64,000 bases of DNA from Chloroflexota bacterium (lineage in GTDB: Bacteria > Chloroflexota > Anaerolineae > Anaerolineales > Villigracilaceae). The stretch spans positions 1-64,000 of the forward strand of contig JACRMH010000012.1 of NCBI GenBank assembly GCA_016219545.1, read 5' to 3'. The notes under the pieces are model-generated. The model saw only the letters and a program-made list of their open reading frames with translations. It was not told the DNA's origin and ran no database searches. The position numbers and the translations under genes were made by a program. Positions 42,310-51,090 of the stretch are shown piece by piece (within the stretch, counting starts at the first letter, position 1; every line of letters begins with the position of its first letter).

Positions 42310-43881
42310 ATGTCAAGCGCATTTAAACTTCCCAACGAATATTGGTCTTCCCTCCAAGTCGCCCCGCAAGATATTGAAAATCTCCACAACTTTTTATTTG
42401 ATCGTGAGACACCTTTAACCTCCCGCGATCTGTCTATTGAGTTGGTGGAAGCGCGGATCAAAGCAGAACGGGATGCCGCTGATAGCAAGAAAAAGTCCGG
42501 TGGCAAAAGTTTTCTTCCCAAGGAAAAATATCAAGTGGGTGATGAGCTTGTTTTCCCGGCCTTGGAGTGGAAACACGGCAAAATTGTGTCGCAGCGAGTT
42601 GGTGTCAACCCAACTATAAAGGATTTTGATGTATTGACTGTTGAGTTGGAAGATGGGTCAGAGCGGATGTTTGCATCCAATCTTGAAGCTCATTTCCTAA
42701 ACGAAGCGCCGGTCTCCACGCCCGAAAGCGATGAAATGACCTCCGCTACTGTTCTACTTGAACATGGCGACTTAATTGAAAAGAAAATAGAGTCTGCATT
42801 CAAAGCAGATGAAGGTTTGGTTAAGATCGCGGGACGTTGGTTCCCGCGTGCGCTGCTCATTGATATCACTCAGGGACAATTAAATCTTGCCGAAGCTGTG
42901 TTGGATATGTCCGGCGGCGAGCCGCTTCCGACAGAGGCTTTAATGAAAGATATTGAATTACCGGCCGGCGTAAACCCAAAATTGGCCGAGTTCTCTTTGA
43001 ATAACGCTTTGCAGGATGATAAACGTTTTGATGAAGTTGGTTCTGCAGGACAAGTGCTATGGTGTTTGCATCGTCTGGAGCCGGATTATGTGCGGGAAGT
43101 TCCACCCTCATTACAATATGTACCCATTGAGTATGACCGTGATGGACTTAGCCCTGCGATGAAGAATCTCGAATCACAACTGGATGACGAGTTGACTCCG
43201 TCCGAAGAAACTGATTCTCGCGGAGATATTCCTTCGATCACGATCTCATTGATCTATCCCCATTTGCGGGCAGGGACCTTGCCCATGTCGGCCCGTGCAC
43301 GGAAATTATTCCCGACCGCTTATGAATCGCCGCGCGTCCGCTTTACATTAGTGGATGGCAAGACGAGGCAACGTATCCCGGCCTGGGTTGTTCGTGAACA
43401 TGGTTATGTTTATGGATTGCGCGAGTGGTATAAAGCCCATCAGTTAATTCCCGGCTCGCTGGTGCAGATCCGTCGCGGCGAAAACCCAGGCGAAGTCATT
43501 GTGGAAGTGAAAAGTCAACGTTCTTCCAAAGACTGGGTCCGCACCGTGCTGATCGGCAAGGATGGCGGCTTCGTCTTTGCGATGTTGAAGCAAGCCATTA
43601 CTGCAGAATTCAATGACCGCATGGCCATTCACGTCCCTGATTTTAAATCGCTGGACCCTGTTTGGGAAAAGAAGCGCACGTTTGATGAACTCGTTCTTTC
43701 AGTCATGCGCGAGTTGACAAAATCAAATCCACAGGGACATGTCCATGCGCAGGAGTTGTATGCGGCAGTAAATCTTGTACGCCGTGTTCCGCCAGCGCCG
43801 CTCTTTGCTTTGTTGGAGGCAAACCTGATGTTCAAGCATGTAGGTGATCTGCACTTCCGCTTGGAAGAGGAGACGGTATGA
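42310..43881 (+). CDS. Unknown 523-aa protein with probable winged-helix segments
   Basis: Not recognised. No signal peptide or membrane helix. Seen: an N-terminal helical segment with T-P-L-T-S-R-D-L-S-I-E-L (about residues 35-46), then a basic linker and a small beta-rich part (Y-Q-V-G-D-E-L-V-F-P, about 76-85); a second segment (about 190-265) with L-N-L-A-E-A-V-L and E-P-L-P-T-E-A-L that reads like a HARE-HTH or RNA polymerase delta-type winged helix; a Q-I-R-R-G-E-N-P-G-E-V-I-V-E-V beta-rich part (about 390-404), and a C-terminal helical domain. Nucleic-acid binding is my inference from these folds. Stop overlaps the next gene start by 4 bp. Confidence 0.6.
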   Translation: MSSAFKLPNEYWSSLQVAPQDIENLHNFLFDRETPLTSRDLSIELVEARIKAERDAADSKKKSGGKSFLPKEKYQVGDELVFPALEWKHGKIVSQRVGVNPTIKDFDVLTVELEDGSERMFASNLEAHFLNEAPVSTPESDEMTSATVLLEHGDLIEKKIESAFKADEGLVKIAGRWFPRALLIDITQGQLNLAEAVLDMSGGEPLPTEALMKDIELPAGVNPKLAEFSLNNALQDDKRFDEVGSAGQVLWCLHRLEPDYVREVPPSLQYVPIEYDRDGLSPAMKNLESQLDDELTPSEETDSRGDIPSITISLIYPHLRAGTLPMSARARKLFPTAYESPRVRFTLVDGKTRQRIPAWVVREHGYVYGLREWYKAHQLIPGSLVQIRRGENPGEVIVEVKSQRSSKDWVRTVLIGKDGGFVFAMLKQAITAEFNDRMAIHVPDFKSLDPVWEKKRTFDELVLSVMRELTKSNPQGHVHAQELYAAVNLVRRVPPAPLFALLEANLMFKHVGDLHFRLEEETV

Positions 43882-44321
43882 GCCTATTAAAGCCTTCAGT
43901 GAAGACACCTTTCCATATTGACTTCGATTGGTGGAAGCAAAACGAACGGGATTGGCATGTGTTTTTACGTTCATTGTTATGCGCCGATCATCAGTTGACT
44001 TTTGCGGAGACGGAAGAAGGCGGAATGATAGATTGGGTTGATCCCATGACCGCCGAAGTAAAACTTGTGGATGGCATTCAACATGCGTTAATGAGTCATT
44101 GTGCGTTATTGCCTGAATTTTCCGATGCACATACGGCATTGGTCGAAGCCATTTTTCGAAGTTTTCTCGCAAATGGAAATGTGCCGCTTTCCGCTGATGA
44201 TCTTGCAAAAAAGCTTAACCGCCCCGCAGATACCATATTACGGACCATTGCCGGTCCGCGTGTGTATCGTGGCTTAAGACCTTATCAACAACCCGCTCCT
44301 GTCACCGCAATAAGCGAATAG
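43878..44321 (+). CDS. Unknown 147-aa partner protein
   Basis: Not recognised. A soluble, acidic protein. Residues 15-40 contain D-F-D-W-W-K-Q-N-E-R-D-W-H-V-F-L and a C-A-D-H motif. The C-terminal third (N-V-P-L-S-A-D-D-L-A-K-K-L-N-R-P-A-D-T-I, about 108-126) looks like a helix-turn-helix. Its ATG overlaps the previous stop (ATGA), and GGAG lies upstream, so it is translated with the 523-aa protein and probably works with it. tRNA-Arg follows 11 bp after its stop. Confidence 0.6.
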   Translation: MSLLKPSVKTPFHIDFDWWKQNERDWHVFLRSLLCADHQLTFAETEEGGMIDWVDPMTAEVKLVDGIQHALMSHCALLPEFSDAHTALVEAIFRSFLANGNVPLSADDLAKKLNRPADTILRTIAGPRVYRGLRPYQQPAPVTAISE

Positions 44322-44332
44322 AGCGGTAATTT

Positions 44333-44405
44333 GCCCCCGTAGCTCAACGGACAGAGCGCCTGCCTTCTAAGCAGTAGGTTGAAGGTTCGATTCCTTCCGA
44401 GGGCA
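44333..44405 (+). tRNA. tRNA-Arg (anticodon TCT)
   Basis: A 73-nt cloverleaf: acceptor GCCCCCG with CGAGGGC (one C-A mismatch), D arm GCTC/GAGC, anticodon loop CTTCTAA with TCT at 34-36, T stem GAAGG/CCTTC, discriminator A. The outermost anticodon-stem pair is also weak (C-U). CCA is not encoded. It reads AGA arginine codons. Confidence 0.9.
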
Positions 44406-44447
44406 CTACAAAAAGTAAACGCATCGTGCATAGTAAGGAGAAAATCT

Positions 44448-44825
44448 ATGCCTACGGTCATTCGAAAGTCAGGTACCGCGATTTTGGAAACCCGCCGTGA
44501 AATTTTACATGCTGTAAGCTGGCAGGTCCGTTCCCATGTTTGGAGTCCGCCCACAGACGAATACGAAACGGAAGAATCGTATATCGTTCTCGTCGAAATA
44601 GCGGGGATGCGAGATGATGATTTTGAAATCTCACTTGAAAACAACACACTCCTAATTTCAGGCACACGCCCTGATCTTCTGGAGCGGCGCGCGTACCAGC
44701 AAATGGAAATACGTTTCGGGAAATTCGCGACCTCGGTTAATTTGCCCGGCCCTATAGACATCGAACAGGCACGTGCCGAATATCAAGATGGTTTTTTGAC
44801 GATAATCCTCCCCAAAGCAAGATAA
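44448..44825 (+). CDS. Hsp20/alpha-crystallin family small heat shock protein
   Basis: A 125-aa holdase. The alpha-crystallin domain runs from about residue 30 to the end, with [24 protein letters not shown] and [14 protein letters not shown], then [12 protein letters not shown] at the C-terminus (the family G-V-L-T-I-x-x-P-K motif). No I-x-I tail follows. Start ATG 44448 has GGAG upstream; a longer reading into the tRNA is a shadow. Placed before lon, it forms a proteostasis pair. Confidence 0.9.
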   Translation: MPTVIRKSGTAILETRREILHAVSWQVRSHVWSPPTDEYETEESYIVLVEIAGMRDDDFEISLENNTLLISGTRPDLLERRAYQQMEIRFGKFATSVNLPGPIDIEQARAEYQDGFLTIILPKAR

Positions 44826-44844
44826 AACAAGGTTGAATCATAAT

Positions 44845-47472
44845 ATGGCCGCAGAGCGCTTGCAATCAGGTATTCACGAATTCTTTCAATCCATGGATGA
44901 AAACAACGACGAACTTACCAGGATGTTCATGTCGTCTGTCTTGTCGCAGATCCAGAAAAAGGATGACGGGTCATCCGAACCGGAAAATGGTGACAAAAGC
45001 GAAGCGCAAAAATTCCCCGATGTGCTTCCCATCCTGCCATTACGCGGGGTCGTTGTCTATCCAAACACAGCTGTCCCGTTGACAGTAGGGCAGGCGCGCT
45101 CGATCCGCCTGGTGGATGATGTTGTCGGTGGGGATAAACTCGTTGGGTTGGTGGCAGCTCTCGATCCCGAAAAAGAAACGCCGGGACCCAATGAGCTCTA
45201 TCAAATTGGAACCATTGCCACAGTCCACCGCCTCCTGCGCGCACCGGATGGAACAGTCCGTTTGCTGGTGCAGGGAATGGAGCGTTTTCGGTTAGGTGAA
45301 TTTGTTCAAGAGGAACCATATCTCAAAGCGCATATTGAACTTATCCCTGAAACCATCGAAGATAATCTTGAGAACAGCGCCCTCGCGCGGAATGCGCGTG
45401 ACCAGTTCCAGCAGATCACGCAGATGATTCCCTCATTTCCTGATGAATTGGTCGGCTCGATCACATCGTTGGAAGACCCTCTTCAAACTGCGTACACCAT
45501 CGCGAATTTCCAACGCATAAATTTACAGGACGCTCAGGAAATCCTTGAGCTTGATTCTGTTTACGAAAAATTAAAAAAGCTCATTGGTTTGCTCGTCCGC
45601 GAATCGGAAGTGTTGACGATCGGGCAGAAGATCCAAAACGAAGCGCGCGGTGAGATCGAAAAAGTGCAACGCGATTATTTCCTGCGCGAACAGATGAAAG
45701 CCATCCAGCGCGAACTTGGCGAAAAGGATGAGCAATCGGAGGAAGCCGAGGAGTTTCGCAAGAAGATCGAAGAAGCGAAAATGCCCGAAGAAGCGCTGAA
45801 GCAGTCCAAACGTGAGTTGGACCGCTTGTCGCGTTTGCCGACTGCCGCAGCCGAATACGGCGTCATCCGCACCTATCTCGATTGGCTGGTTACGCTCCCG
45901 TGGTCGAAGTCCACTGAAGATAACCTTGACATTGCCCATGCCCGCGAAATCCTGAACAAGGATCATTTTGGGCTTGAGGATGTAAAGGACCGCATCCTTG
46001 AATTCTTGGCGATCCGCAAATTACGGATCGACCGTAAAGATGAAATGAAAGAACCGTCAAGTGACGTGATCCGCCGCGACCGGGAAGGTGTGATCCTTTG
46101 TTTCGTGGGACCTCCCGGCGTCGGTAAGACATCCCTCGGACAATCCATCGCGCGTGCGATGGAGCGCAAGTTTATCCGCGCTTCATTAGGCGGCGTGCGT
46201 GACGAGGCTGAGATTCGTGGACATCGCCGTACCTACATAGGCGCGATGCCGGGACGTATCCTCCAATCCCTGCGTCGCATGGATTCCAAGAACCCGGTCT
46301 TCATGCTGGATGAAATTGACAAGCTCACCTCCGATTTTCATGGAGACCCTTCGTCAGCTTTGCTCGAAGTGCTAGACCCCGAACAGAACGGCGAATTCCG
46401 CGATAATTATCTCGAAGTCGCTTATGACCTTTCGCAAGTCTTCTTCATCACAACAGCCAACACATTGGAGACGATTCCTGGTCCATTGCGTGACCGTATG
46501 GAATTGATCTTCCTTTCGGGCTATACCGAAAATGAAAAGCTTGCCATCGCGCGCGGATATCTTATCCCGCGCCAGATCCGTGAGAATAGTTTGCGCGAAA
46601 GGGAGGTCTCATTTAACGATGATGCCTTGATGATGATCATCCGCCAATATACGCGTGAGGCGGGCGTGCGAAGTTTAGAGCGCAAGATCGGCGCAGTCTG
46701 CCGCAAAGTCGGTACGAAGATCGCGGAAAACAAAGGTGATAAATACGAGATCACGCCAGAACTTGTAGAGGAATATCTCGACCATCCAATTTACTTTGGA
46801 CCCGAGGAGATGAACAAACGCACTTCGATACCCGGCGTTGTCCCCGGACTCGCGTGGACTTCCTTTGGCGGCGACATTTTGTTCATTGAAACAACGTCTA
46901 TGCCCGGCGGACGGGCCTTTCAGGTGACCGGTTCCATCGGAAACGTCATGCAGGAATCAGCGCGCGCGGCTTTATCTTATGTCCGCTCGCGTGCGGTTTC
47001 ATTGAACATTCCGCAGGAATTCTTTGAAAAGAATGACTTGCACATGCACATTCCCGCCGGCGCACAGCCAAAAGACGGACCCTCCGCAGGCGTGGCAATG
47101 GCAACCTCTCTGGTGTCGTTGATCTCCGGCCGCAAGGTCAAGCCGCAGATTGGAATGACCGGTGAGATTTCGTTGAGAGGTCAGGTTTTGGCGATTGGCG
47201 GCGTCAAGGAAAAGGTGTTGGCAGCGCATCGCAACGGTCTGACAACTGTCATTTTGCCCAAGCGAAACGAACAAGATATTGACGATGTTCCGGATGAGAT
47301 TCGGCAATCCATGAAATTCATATTCGCCGAATCCGTTGAGGATGTTTTGAATGCGGCATTGGAAACTGCGAAAACAGAAAAAAAACAACCTAAAAAGATC
47401 GTGAAGAAGAAATCAAATATAACGAAAGTAAAAAAGAATGACAAAGCCCAAAATACTACTCGCAGAAGATGA
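44845..47472 (+). CDS. lon: ATP-dependent protease La (Lon)
   Basis: About 875 aa. Lon degrades misfolded and regulatory proteins in the cytosol. Domains: LAN substrate-binding domain (about residues 60-265), coiled-coil (about 270-330), AAA+ (Walker [10 protein letters not shown], about 420-428; Walker B V-F-M-L-D-E-I-D) and the Ser-Lys peptidase domain (K-D-G-P-S-A-G-V with catalytic Ser, G-G-V-K-E-K with catalytic Lys). A Lys-rich tail follows. The acidic N-terminal leader before the LAN domain is about 55 residues. Start may be ATG 44845 or TTG 44833. The last 35 bp overlap the response regulator gene. Confidence 0.97.
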   Translation: MAAERLQSGIHEFFQSMDENNDELTRMFMSSVLSQIQKKDDGSSEPENGDKSEAQKFPDVLPILPLRGVVVYPNTAVPLTVGQARSIRLVDDVVGGDKLVGLVAALDPEKETPGPNELYQIGTIATVHRLLRAPDGTVRLLVQGMERFRLGEFVQEEPYLKAHIELIPETIEDNLENSALARNARDQFQQITQMIPSFPDELVGSITSLEDPLQTAYTIANFQRINLQDAQEILELDSVYEKLKKLIGLLVRESEVLTIGQKIQNEARGEIEKVQRDYFLREQMKAIQRELGEKDEQSEEAEEFRKKIEEAKMPEEALKQSKRELDRLSRLPTAAAEYGVIRTYLDWLVTLPWSKSTEDNLDIAHAREILNKDHFGLEDVKDRILEFLAIRKLRIDRKDEMKEPSSDVIRRDREGVILCFVGPPGVGKTSLGQSIARAMERKFIRASLGGVRDEAEIRGHRRTYIGAMPGRILQSLRRMDSKNPVFMLDEIDKLTSDFHGDPSSALLEVLDPEQNGEFRDNYLEVAYDLSQVFFITTANTLETIPGPLRDRMELIFLSGYTENEKLAIARGYLIPRQIRENSLREREVSFNDDALMMIIRQYTREAGVRSLERKIGAVCRKVGTKIAENKGDKYEITPELVEEYLDHPIYFGPEEMNKRTSIPGVVPGLAWTSFGGDILFIETTSMPGGRAFQVTGSIGNVMQESARAALSYVRSRAVSLNIPQEFFEKNDLHMHIPAGAQPKDGPSAGVAMATSLVSLISGRKVKPQIGMTGEISLRGQVLAIGGVKEKVLAAHRNGLTTVILPKRNEQDIDDVPDEIRQSMKFIFAESVEDVLNAALETAKTEKKQPKKIVKKKSNITKVKKNDKAQNTTRRR

Positions 47473-47803
47473 TGTCACCATGGTTTCGCTGTTGAAGACA
47501 CTCCTGAAAATGGAGGGCTTTGATGTTGTGTCCCTTCACGCCGATGATGATGTCCCTGCGGCGGTTCGTAAAGAGAAACCTGATGTCTTATTGATGGATG
47601 TCCATTTATTGAATCAAAGCGGTTTGGATATTCTGGATGACATCCGCAAGGATAAAGATATTAGCAGCCTTGGCGTGGTCATGTCTTCCGGTGCAAATGT
47701 CAAGGAAGAATGTATGAGCCGCGGCGCAAATGGTTTTTTACTCAAACCCTACATGCCCGATGAGCTTATATCTTTATTAAAGCAAACCATTAAACTTAAT
47801 TGA
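47438..47803 (+). CDS. Orphan single-domain response regulator
   Basis: A 121-aa CheY-like receiver domain with no output domain. Acidic pair D-D at residues 11-12, phosphoacceptor Asp in L-L-M-D-V-H, the Ser in V-M-S-S-G-A in the Thr/Ser position, and the conserved Lys in L-K-P-Y. No histidine kinase is nearby. Its ATG lies inside the 3' end of lon, and the GNAT gene overlaps its stop, so it is translated as part of a lon-RR-GNAT-mog run. Confidence 0.9.
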   Translation: MTKPKILLAEDDVTMVSLLKTLLKMEGFDVVSLHADDDVPAAVRKEKPDVLLMDVHLLNQSGLDILDDIRKDKDISSLGVVMSSGANVKEECMSRGANGFLLKPYMPDELISLLKQTIKLN

Positions 47804-48234
47804 TTTCAGTGAAAATTCGCGAATTTTGTTTCCCTGAAGATTATGAAGGCGCACTGAAATTGTGGGGCGGCATGGAAGTGGGGGTGAAGGTGGGTCGTTC
47901 AGATACGTCGGAAGAAATCCAGAAAAAACTTCAACGCGACCCCGACCTTTTTTTGGTTGCTGAAATAAACAAAGAGATCGTTGGCACGATCATTGGTGGC
48001 TACGATGGACGTCGCGGTATGATCTATCATCTCGCAGTTCAGAAAAACAATCGCGAGCAGGGCATTGGAACTTTACTTCTCGAAGAGGTGGAAAAACGCC
48101 TGCAAGCCAAAGGTTGCCTGAAATGTTATTTGCTCATTACAACCGATAACACAGACGCCGCGCAATTTTATGAACAACGCAACTGGAACGAAATGACAGG
48201 TGACCGTATCTTCGCCAAGGAGTTTTCAAAATGA
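47800..48234 (+). CDS. GNAT family N-acetyltransferase
   Basis: A 144-aa acetyltransferase using acetyl-CoA. Motif A is N-R-E-Q-G-I-G-T-L-L-L-E-E-V (about residues 86-99), preceded by the conserved M-I-Y-H-L-A-V strand and followed by N-T-D-A-A-Q-F-Y-E-Q-R-N-W, which resembles the RimI-like C-terminal motif. Substrate unknown. TTG 47800 overlaps the previous stop (TTGA); GTG 47809 is an alternative start. The stop overlaps the mog start as ATGA. Confidence 0.88.
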   Translation: MISVKIREFCFPEDYEGALKLWGGMEVGVKVGRSDTSEEIQKKLQRDPDLFLVAEINKEIVGTIIGGYDGRRGMIYHLAVQKNNREQGIGTLLLEEVEKRLQAKGCLKCYLLITTDNTDAAQFYEQRNWNEMTGDRIFAKEFSK

Positions 48235-48722
48235 TCCGATTTGGAATCCTGACTCTCTCTGACCGATCATCGCGCGGTGAACGTGCAGACGCTTCAGGTC
48301 CTGCCCTTGCGGATCTGATCCGCGCCCAGAATTGGTCAGTGACCGAACAAAAGATTCTCCCCGACGATGAATCAGCCATCCGCGCCGCATTGACCGAATG
48401 GGCAGACAGCGGCCGTTTTGACATCATCCTTACCACTGGAGGCACAGGCTTTGCCTTGCGTGACGTCACTCCCGAAGCCACGCGCGCTGTTATTCAACGC
48501 GATGCACCGGGTCTTGCCGAAGTGATGCGCGCTGAGAGTTTGAAGAAAACCCCACACGCCATGCTCTCACGCGCCGTGTCCGGTATTCGCGGGCGGACTC
48601 TTATCATCAATTTGCCCGGCAGCCCGAAGGGCGCAGTGGAGAATTTGCAGGCGGTATTGCCTGTCCTTTCCCACGCCGTTCAATTGTTGACAGATGACCC
48701 TGCTTCAGAATCATCTCATTAA
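48231..48722 (+). CDS. mog: Molybdopterin adenylyltransferase (Mog/MoaB-like)
   Basis: A 163-aa protein that adenylates molybdopterin before molybdenum insertion, in molybdenum cofactor synthesis. Seen: T-L-S-D-R-S-S-R-G (about residues 6-14), T-T-G-G-T-G-F-A-L-R-D-V-T-P-E-A-T (about 65-81), the family signature, and L-P-G-S-P-K-G-A-V near the end. No other Mo-cofactor gene is in the window. Confidence 0.92.
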   Translation: MIRFGILTLSDRSSRGERADASGPALADLIRAQNWSVTEQKILPDDESAIRAALTEWADSGRFDIILTTGGTGFALRDVTPEATRAVIQRDAPGLAEVMRAESLKKTPHAMLSRAVSGIRGRTLIINLPGSPKGAVENLQAVLPVLSHAVQLLTDDPASESSH

Positions 48723-48770
48723 TATATTATCTGCGTTCAGGGTTGAACCTAGCCAGTCCCCGCAACTCAT

Positions 48771-48779
48771 TGGTATAAT
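48771..48779 (+). promoter_or_regulatory. Extended -10 promoter of efp
   Basis: TGGTATAAT (TGn plus TATAAT) 42 bp upstream of the efp start. No -35 at the usual distance. The extended -10 suffices in many bacteria. Confidence 0.45.
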
Positions 48780-48820
48780 CCGCCCGCTAAAAAAATCAAA
48801 CAAACAAGGAAAGTGCAAGC

Positions 48821-49378
48821 ATGATAGATGTAAATGAACTTCGTAAAGGCGTCACATTTGAATTGGATGGCAACCTCCTGAAAGTATTGGACTACAGCCA
48901 CAATAAAACGGGGCGCGGCAATGCCAACATTAAAGTCAAAGCCCGTAATTTATTAACCGGTGCCACCATCGAGCGCACATTCAACTCCGGTTTATCCGTG
49001 CAGGATGTGAGCCTTGATTTTGCCAACGTTTCGTATCTGTACAATGATGGCGATCTTTATTACTTCATGGACAGTGTGACTTTTGAGCAACCCGGCATTA
49101 GGAAAGAATCTCTGGGCGATGCCGCACAGTATCTCAAAGAAGGCATGGAAGTAAAGTTGACCTTCTACAAAGGCGAACCTATTGATGTGGAAATCCCCAC
49201 TTCGGTGGATTTGAAAGTTGTTGAAGCCGATATGGCCATTCGCGGTGATACAGCTACCGGCGTCACCAAGAAGGTCACCACTGAAACTGGCATTCAGGTG
49301 CAATGCCCGAACTTCGTCGTTGTAGGCGATACCATCCGCGTGGACACGCGCACTGGCGAATACCTCACACGAGTATAA
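48821..49378 (+). CDS. efp: Elongation factor P
   Basis: A 185-aa factor that relieves ribosome stalling at polyproline stretches, which are frequent in this window's lipoproteins and RHS protein. Three beta-domains are recognisable by M-I-D-V-N-E-L-R-K-G-V at the N-terminus, the loop N-K-T-G-R-G-N-A with the conserved Lys (about residue 28-29) at the tip, L-D-F-A-N-V in the middle, and G-D-T-I-R-V-D-T-R-T-G-E-Y at the end. Length is normal. A promoter and terminator surround it, so it is monocistronic. Confidence 0.96.
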   Translation: MIDVNELRKGVTFELDGNLLKVLDYSHNKTGRGNANIKVKARNLLTGATIERTFNSGLSVQDVSLDFANVSYLYNDGDLYYFMDSVTFEQPGIRKESLGDAAQYLKEGMEVKLTFYKGEPIDVEIPTSVDLKVVEADMAIRGDTATGVTKKVTTETGIQVQCPNFVVVGDTIRVDTRTGEYLTRV

Positions 49379-49383
49379 ATTTT

Positions 49384-49415
49384 AGCAGGGGCGCAACATG
49401 TCGCGCCCCTGCTTT
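49384..49415 (+). terminator. efp terminator
   Basis: GCAGGGGCGC (49385-49394) and GCGCCCCTGC (49403-49412) form a perfect 10-bp GC stem followed by TTT. An ATG in the loop is not a gene start. Confidence 0.8.
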
Positions 49416-49421
49416 GATGAT

Positions 49422-49751
49422 ATGAAAACTCCCGCTGGTCGTGAATGTCCGCATTTCTTTGGTGATTACTATCGTGGTCGCAATATCGAAGAATGCCGCT
49501 TGTTGACAGCTTCCGGGCAATCATGGTCGCCCGACCTGTGTAAGACATGCCCCGTGCCTGAGATCGCGCGAGCCAATTCATGCCATTACATGCAACTGAG
49601 GTTAACCGTGGTACGTCCCATTACAGCCATGTTTCAACGCCGCGTGCAGGTGACTGCATTCTGTAACAAGTCTAACCGCAACGTAATTGAACCGCAGGTC
49701 GGCTGTGGGGAGTGTCATGACATTCCTTTTAAATTTGAAGTAAAAGAATAA
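49422..49751 (+). CDS. Small eight-cysteine protein of unknown function
   Basis: About 109 aa, not recognised. Cysteines at residues 9, 25, 40, 43, 54, 81, 95 and 98; two CxxC pairs (C-K-T-C and C-G-E-C). Other motifs: D-Y-Y-R-G-R and C-H-Y-M. No signal peptide, so the cysteines probably bind zinc or Fe-S in the cytosol. The start is inferred at ATG 49422, since the earlier ATG lies in the efp terminator. It sits 28 bp before a HAD-DinB fusion gene on the same strand. Confidence 0.6.
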   Translation: MKTPAGRECPHFFGDYYRGRNIEECRLLTASGQSWSPDLCKTCPVPEIARANSCHYMQLRLTVVRPITAMFQRRVQVTAFCNKSNRNVIEPQVGCGECHDIPFKFEVKE

Positions 49752-49779
49752 CTCCCGACCCCGGGGGCAGTCCAATCTC

Positions 49780-50970
49780 ATGACGCTTACACTCCTGCTC
49801 GACCTCGACGATACCCTGCTCAACACAAATCTGGAAGCTTTTATTCCGGGGTACTTTCAGGCGCTGGCAAAAGACCTTGCTCCTCGAGTCGCTCCCGAAA
49901 AAATGCTTCGTGCGCTAATTTCCGGTACGCGCAAGATGAGCGAAAACGAAGATTTTTCCCGCACCCTGGAAGAAGTGTTCAGCGCAGAGTTTTATCCGCA
50001 AATAAATATTCCCCGCGCAGAGCTTGAACCCACTCTTGAAAATTTTTACGATCATGTATTCCCAACGCTGTCAGGTTTAACTTCACAAAAGCCTGAAGCG
50101 AAAGTATTTGTGGACTGGGCGTTTGCCCAGGGATTTTGCATCGCTATCGCCACTGATCCGCTCTTCCCGTACAAGGCAACGCATCACCGCTTGCGCTGGG
50201 CAGGGTTTGAGCCGGAGCAATTTGAGATCGTTTCATCTTTCGAGCATTTCCATTTTACAAAATCACATCCTGCATATTATGCAGAAGTGCTTGGCCGCAT
50301 CGGCTGGGCGGAAGGTCCCGTCCTTATGGTGGGGAATGACATGGATCGCGACATTCTGCCGGCCGAAAAGCTTGGGCTGAGGACATTTCATATCGTTGAC
50401 GAATCCGCTGTCAGGTCCGAACCTGATGCGGGGGTGCGCGGCAATTTAGTTGACCTGCGCCTTTGGCTTGAGTCTACCGATCCCGCATCCCTGACTCCAT
50501 CCTTCAAATCCATCGACTCGTTATTTGGAATATTGTCTGCAACTCCCGCTGTGTTGAATGGATTTTCGTATGGTTTGGATTCATCTGCATGGATTGATAA
50601 ACCCGCGCCAGATGATTGGTCCTTGACTGAGTTGATCTGTCACCTGCGTGACACCGAACGCGAGATACACCACATGCAGATCAAATTGTTCAGCGAACAA
50701 AGCGAGCCTTTTATACCGCGCCCGGATACAAGTGTGTGGGCAAGTCAACGCGATTATTTGCATGAAGATGGAAAGTCTGCCCTAAGGGAATACAACGATG
50801 CACGGCGCGAAACATTAGAGTTGCTTAAGAATATTGCGAAGGATGATTGGAGTCGCAAGGCGCGTCATGCGATTTTTGGCCCGACCAATTTCCTCGAAGT
50901 GGTCAGTTTTATAGCCGATCATGACCGGATGCACATCCAACAGGCTTGGAGTACACTCAAGAAGATGTAA
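49780..50970 (+). CDS. HAD hydrolase fused to a DinB-like domain
   Basis: A 396-aa protein. Residues 1-225: HAD phosphohydrolase, motif I D-L-D-D-T-L-L (about 7-13), motif II region I-A-T-D-P and motif IV G-N-D-M-D-R-D (about 187-193). Residues 245-395: DinB/YfiT-like four-helix domain, with W-S-L-T-E-L-I-C-H-L-R-D-T-E and H-D-R-M-H-I-Q-Q supplying the typical three histidines for a metal. DinB-like domains include thiol transferases and stress proteins. I see no such fusion in textbook families, so the joint function (for example phosphatase coupled to a metal-binding hydrolase) is open. Confidence 0.82.
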   Translation: MTLTLLLDLDDTLLNTNLEAFIPGYFQALAKDLAPRVAPEKMLRALISGTRKMSENEDFSRTLEEVFSAEFYPQINIPRAELEPTLENFYDHVFPTLSGLTSQKPEAKVFVDWAFAQGFCIAIATDPLFPYKATHHRLRWAGFEPEQFEIVSSFEHFHFTKSHPAYYAEVLGRIGWAEGPVLMVGNDMDRDILPAEKLGLRTFHIVDESAVRSEPDAGVRGNLVDLRLWLESTDPASLTPSFKSIDSLFGILSATPAVLNGFSYGLDSSAWIDKPAPDDWSLTELICHLRDTEREIHHMQIKLFSEQSEPFIPRPDTSVWASQRDYLHEDGKSALREYNDARRETLELLKNIAKDDWSRKARHAIFGPTNFLEVVSFIADHDRMHIQQAWSTLKKM

Positions 50971-51011
50971 AGTTTTGGCGTGTCTTCCAAGTGATTGCAG
51001 TGTTGTATGAG

Positions 51012-51046
51012 AAATAAGGGACAAGTTTTACTCTTGTCCCTTATTT
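51012..51046 (+). terminator. Hairpin between HAD-DinB and fabF
   Basis: AAATAAGGGACAAG (51012-51025) and CTTGTCCCTTATTT (51033-51046): a perfect 14-bp stem with a 7-base loop, ending in T-rich sequence. It ends the upstream transcript. Confidence 0.75.
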
Positions 51047-51090
51047 GTTAAAATGAAAATTATCGTTAATTTATTATAAGGAGAACACGC

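Noticed and set aside
42174..42521. Minus-strand frame of 115 codons
   Set aside because: Overlaps the start of the 523-aa protein and its promoter, with no ribosome site and low-complexity sequence; a shadow.
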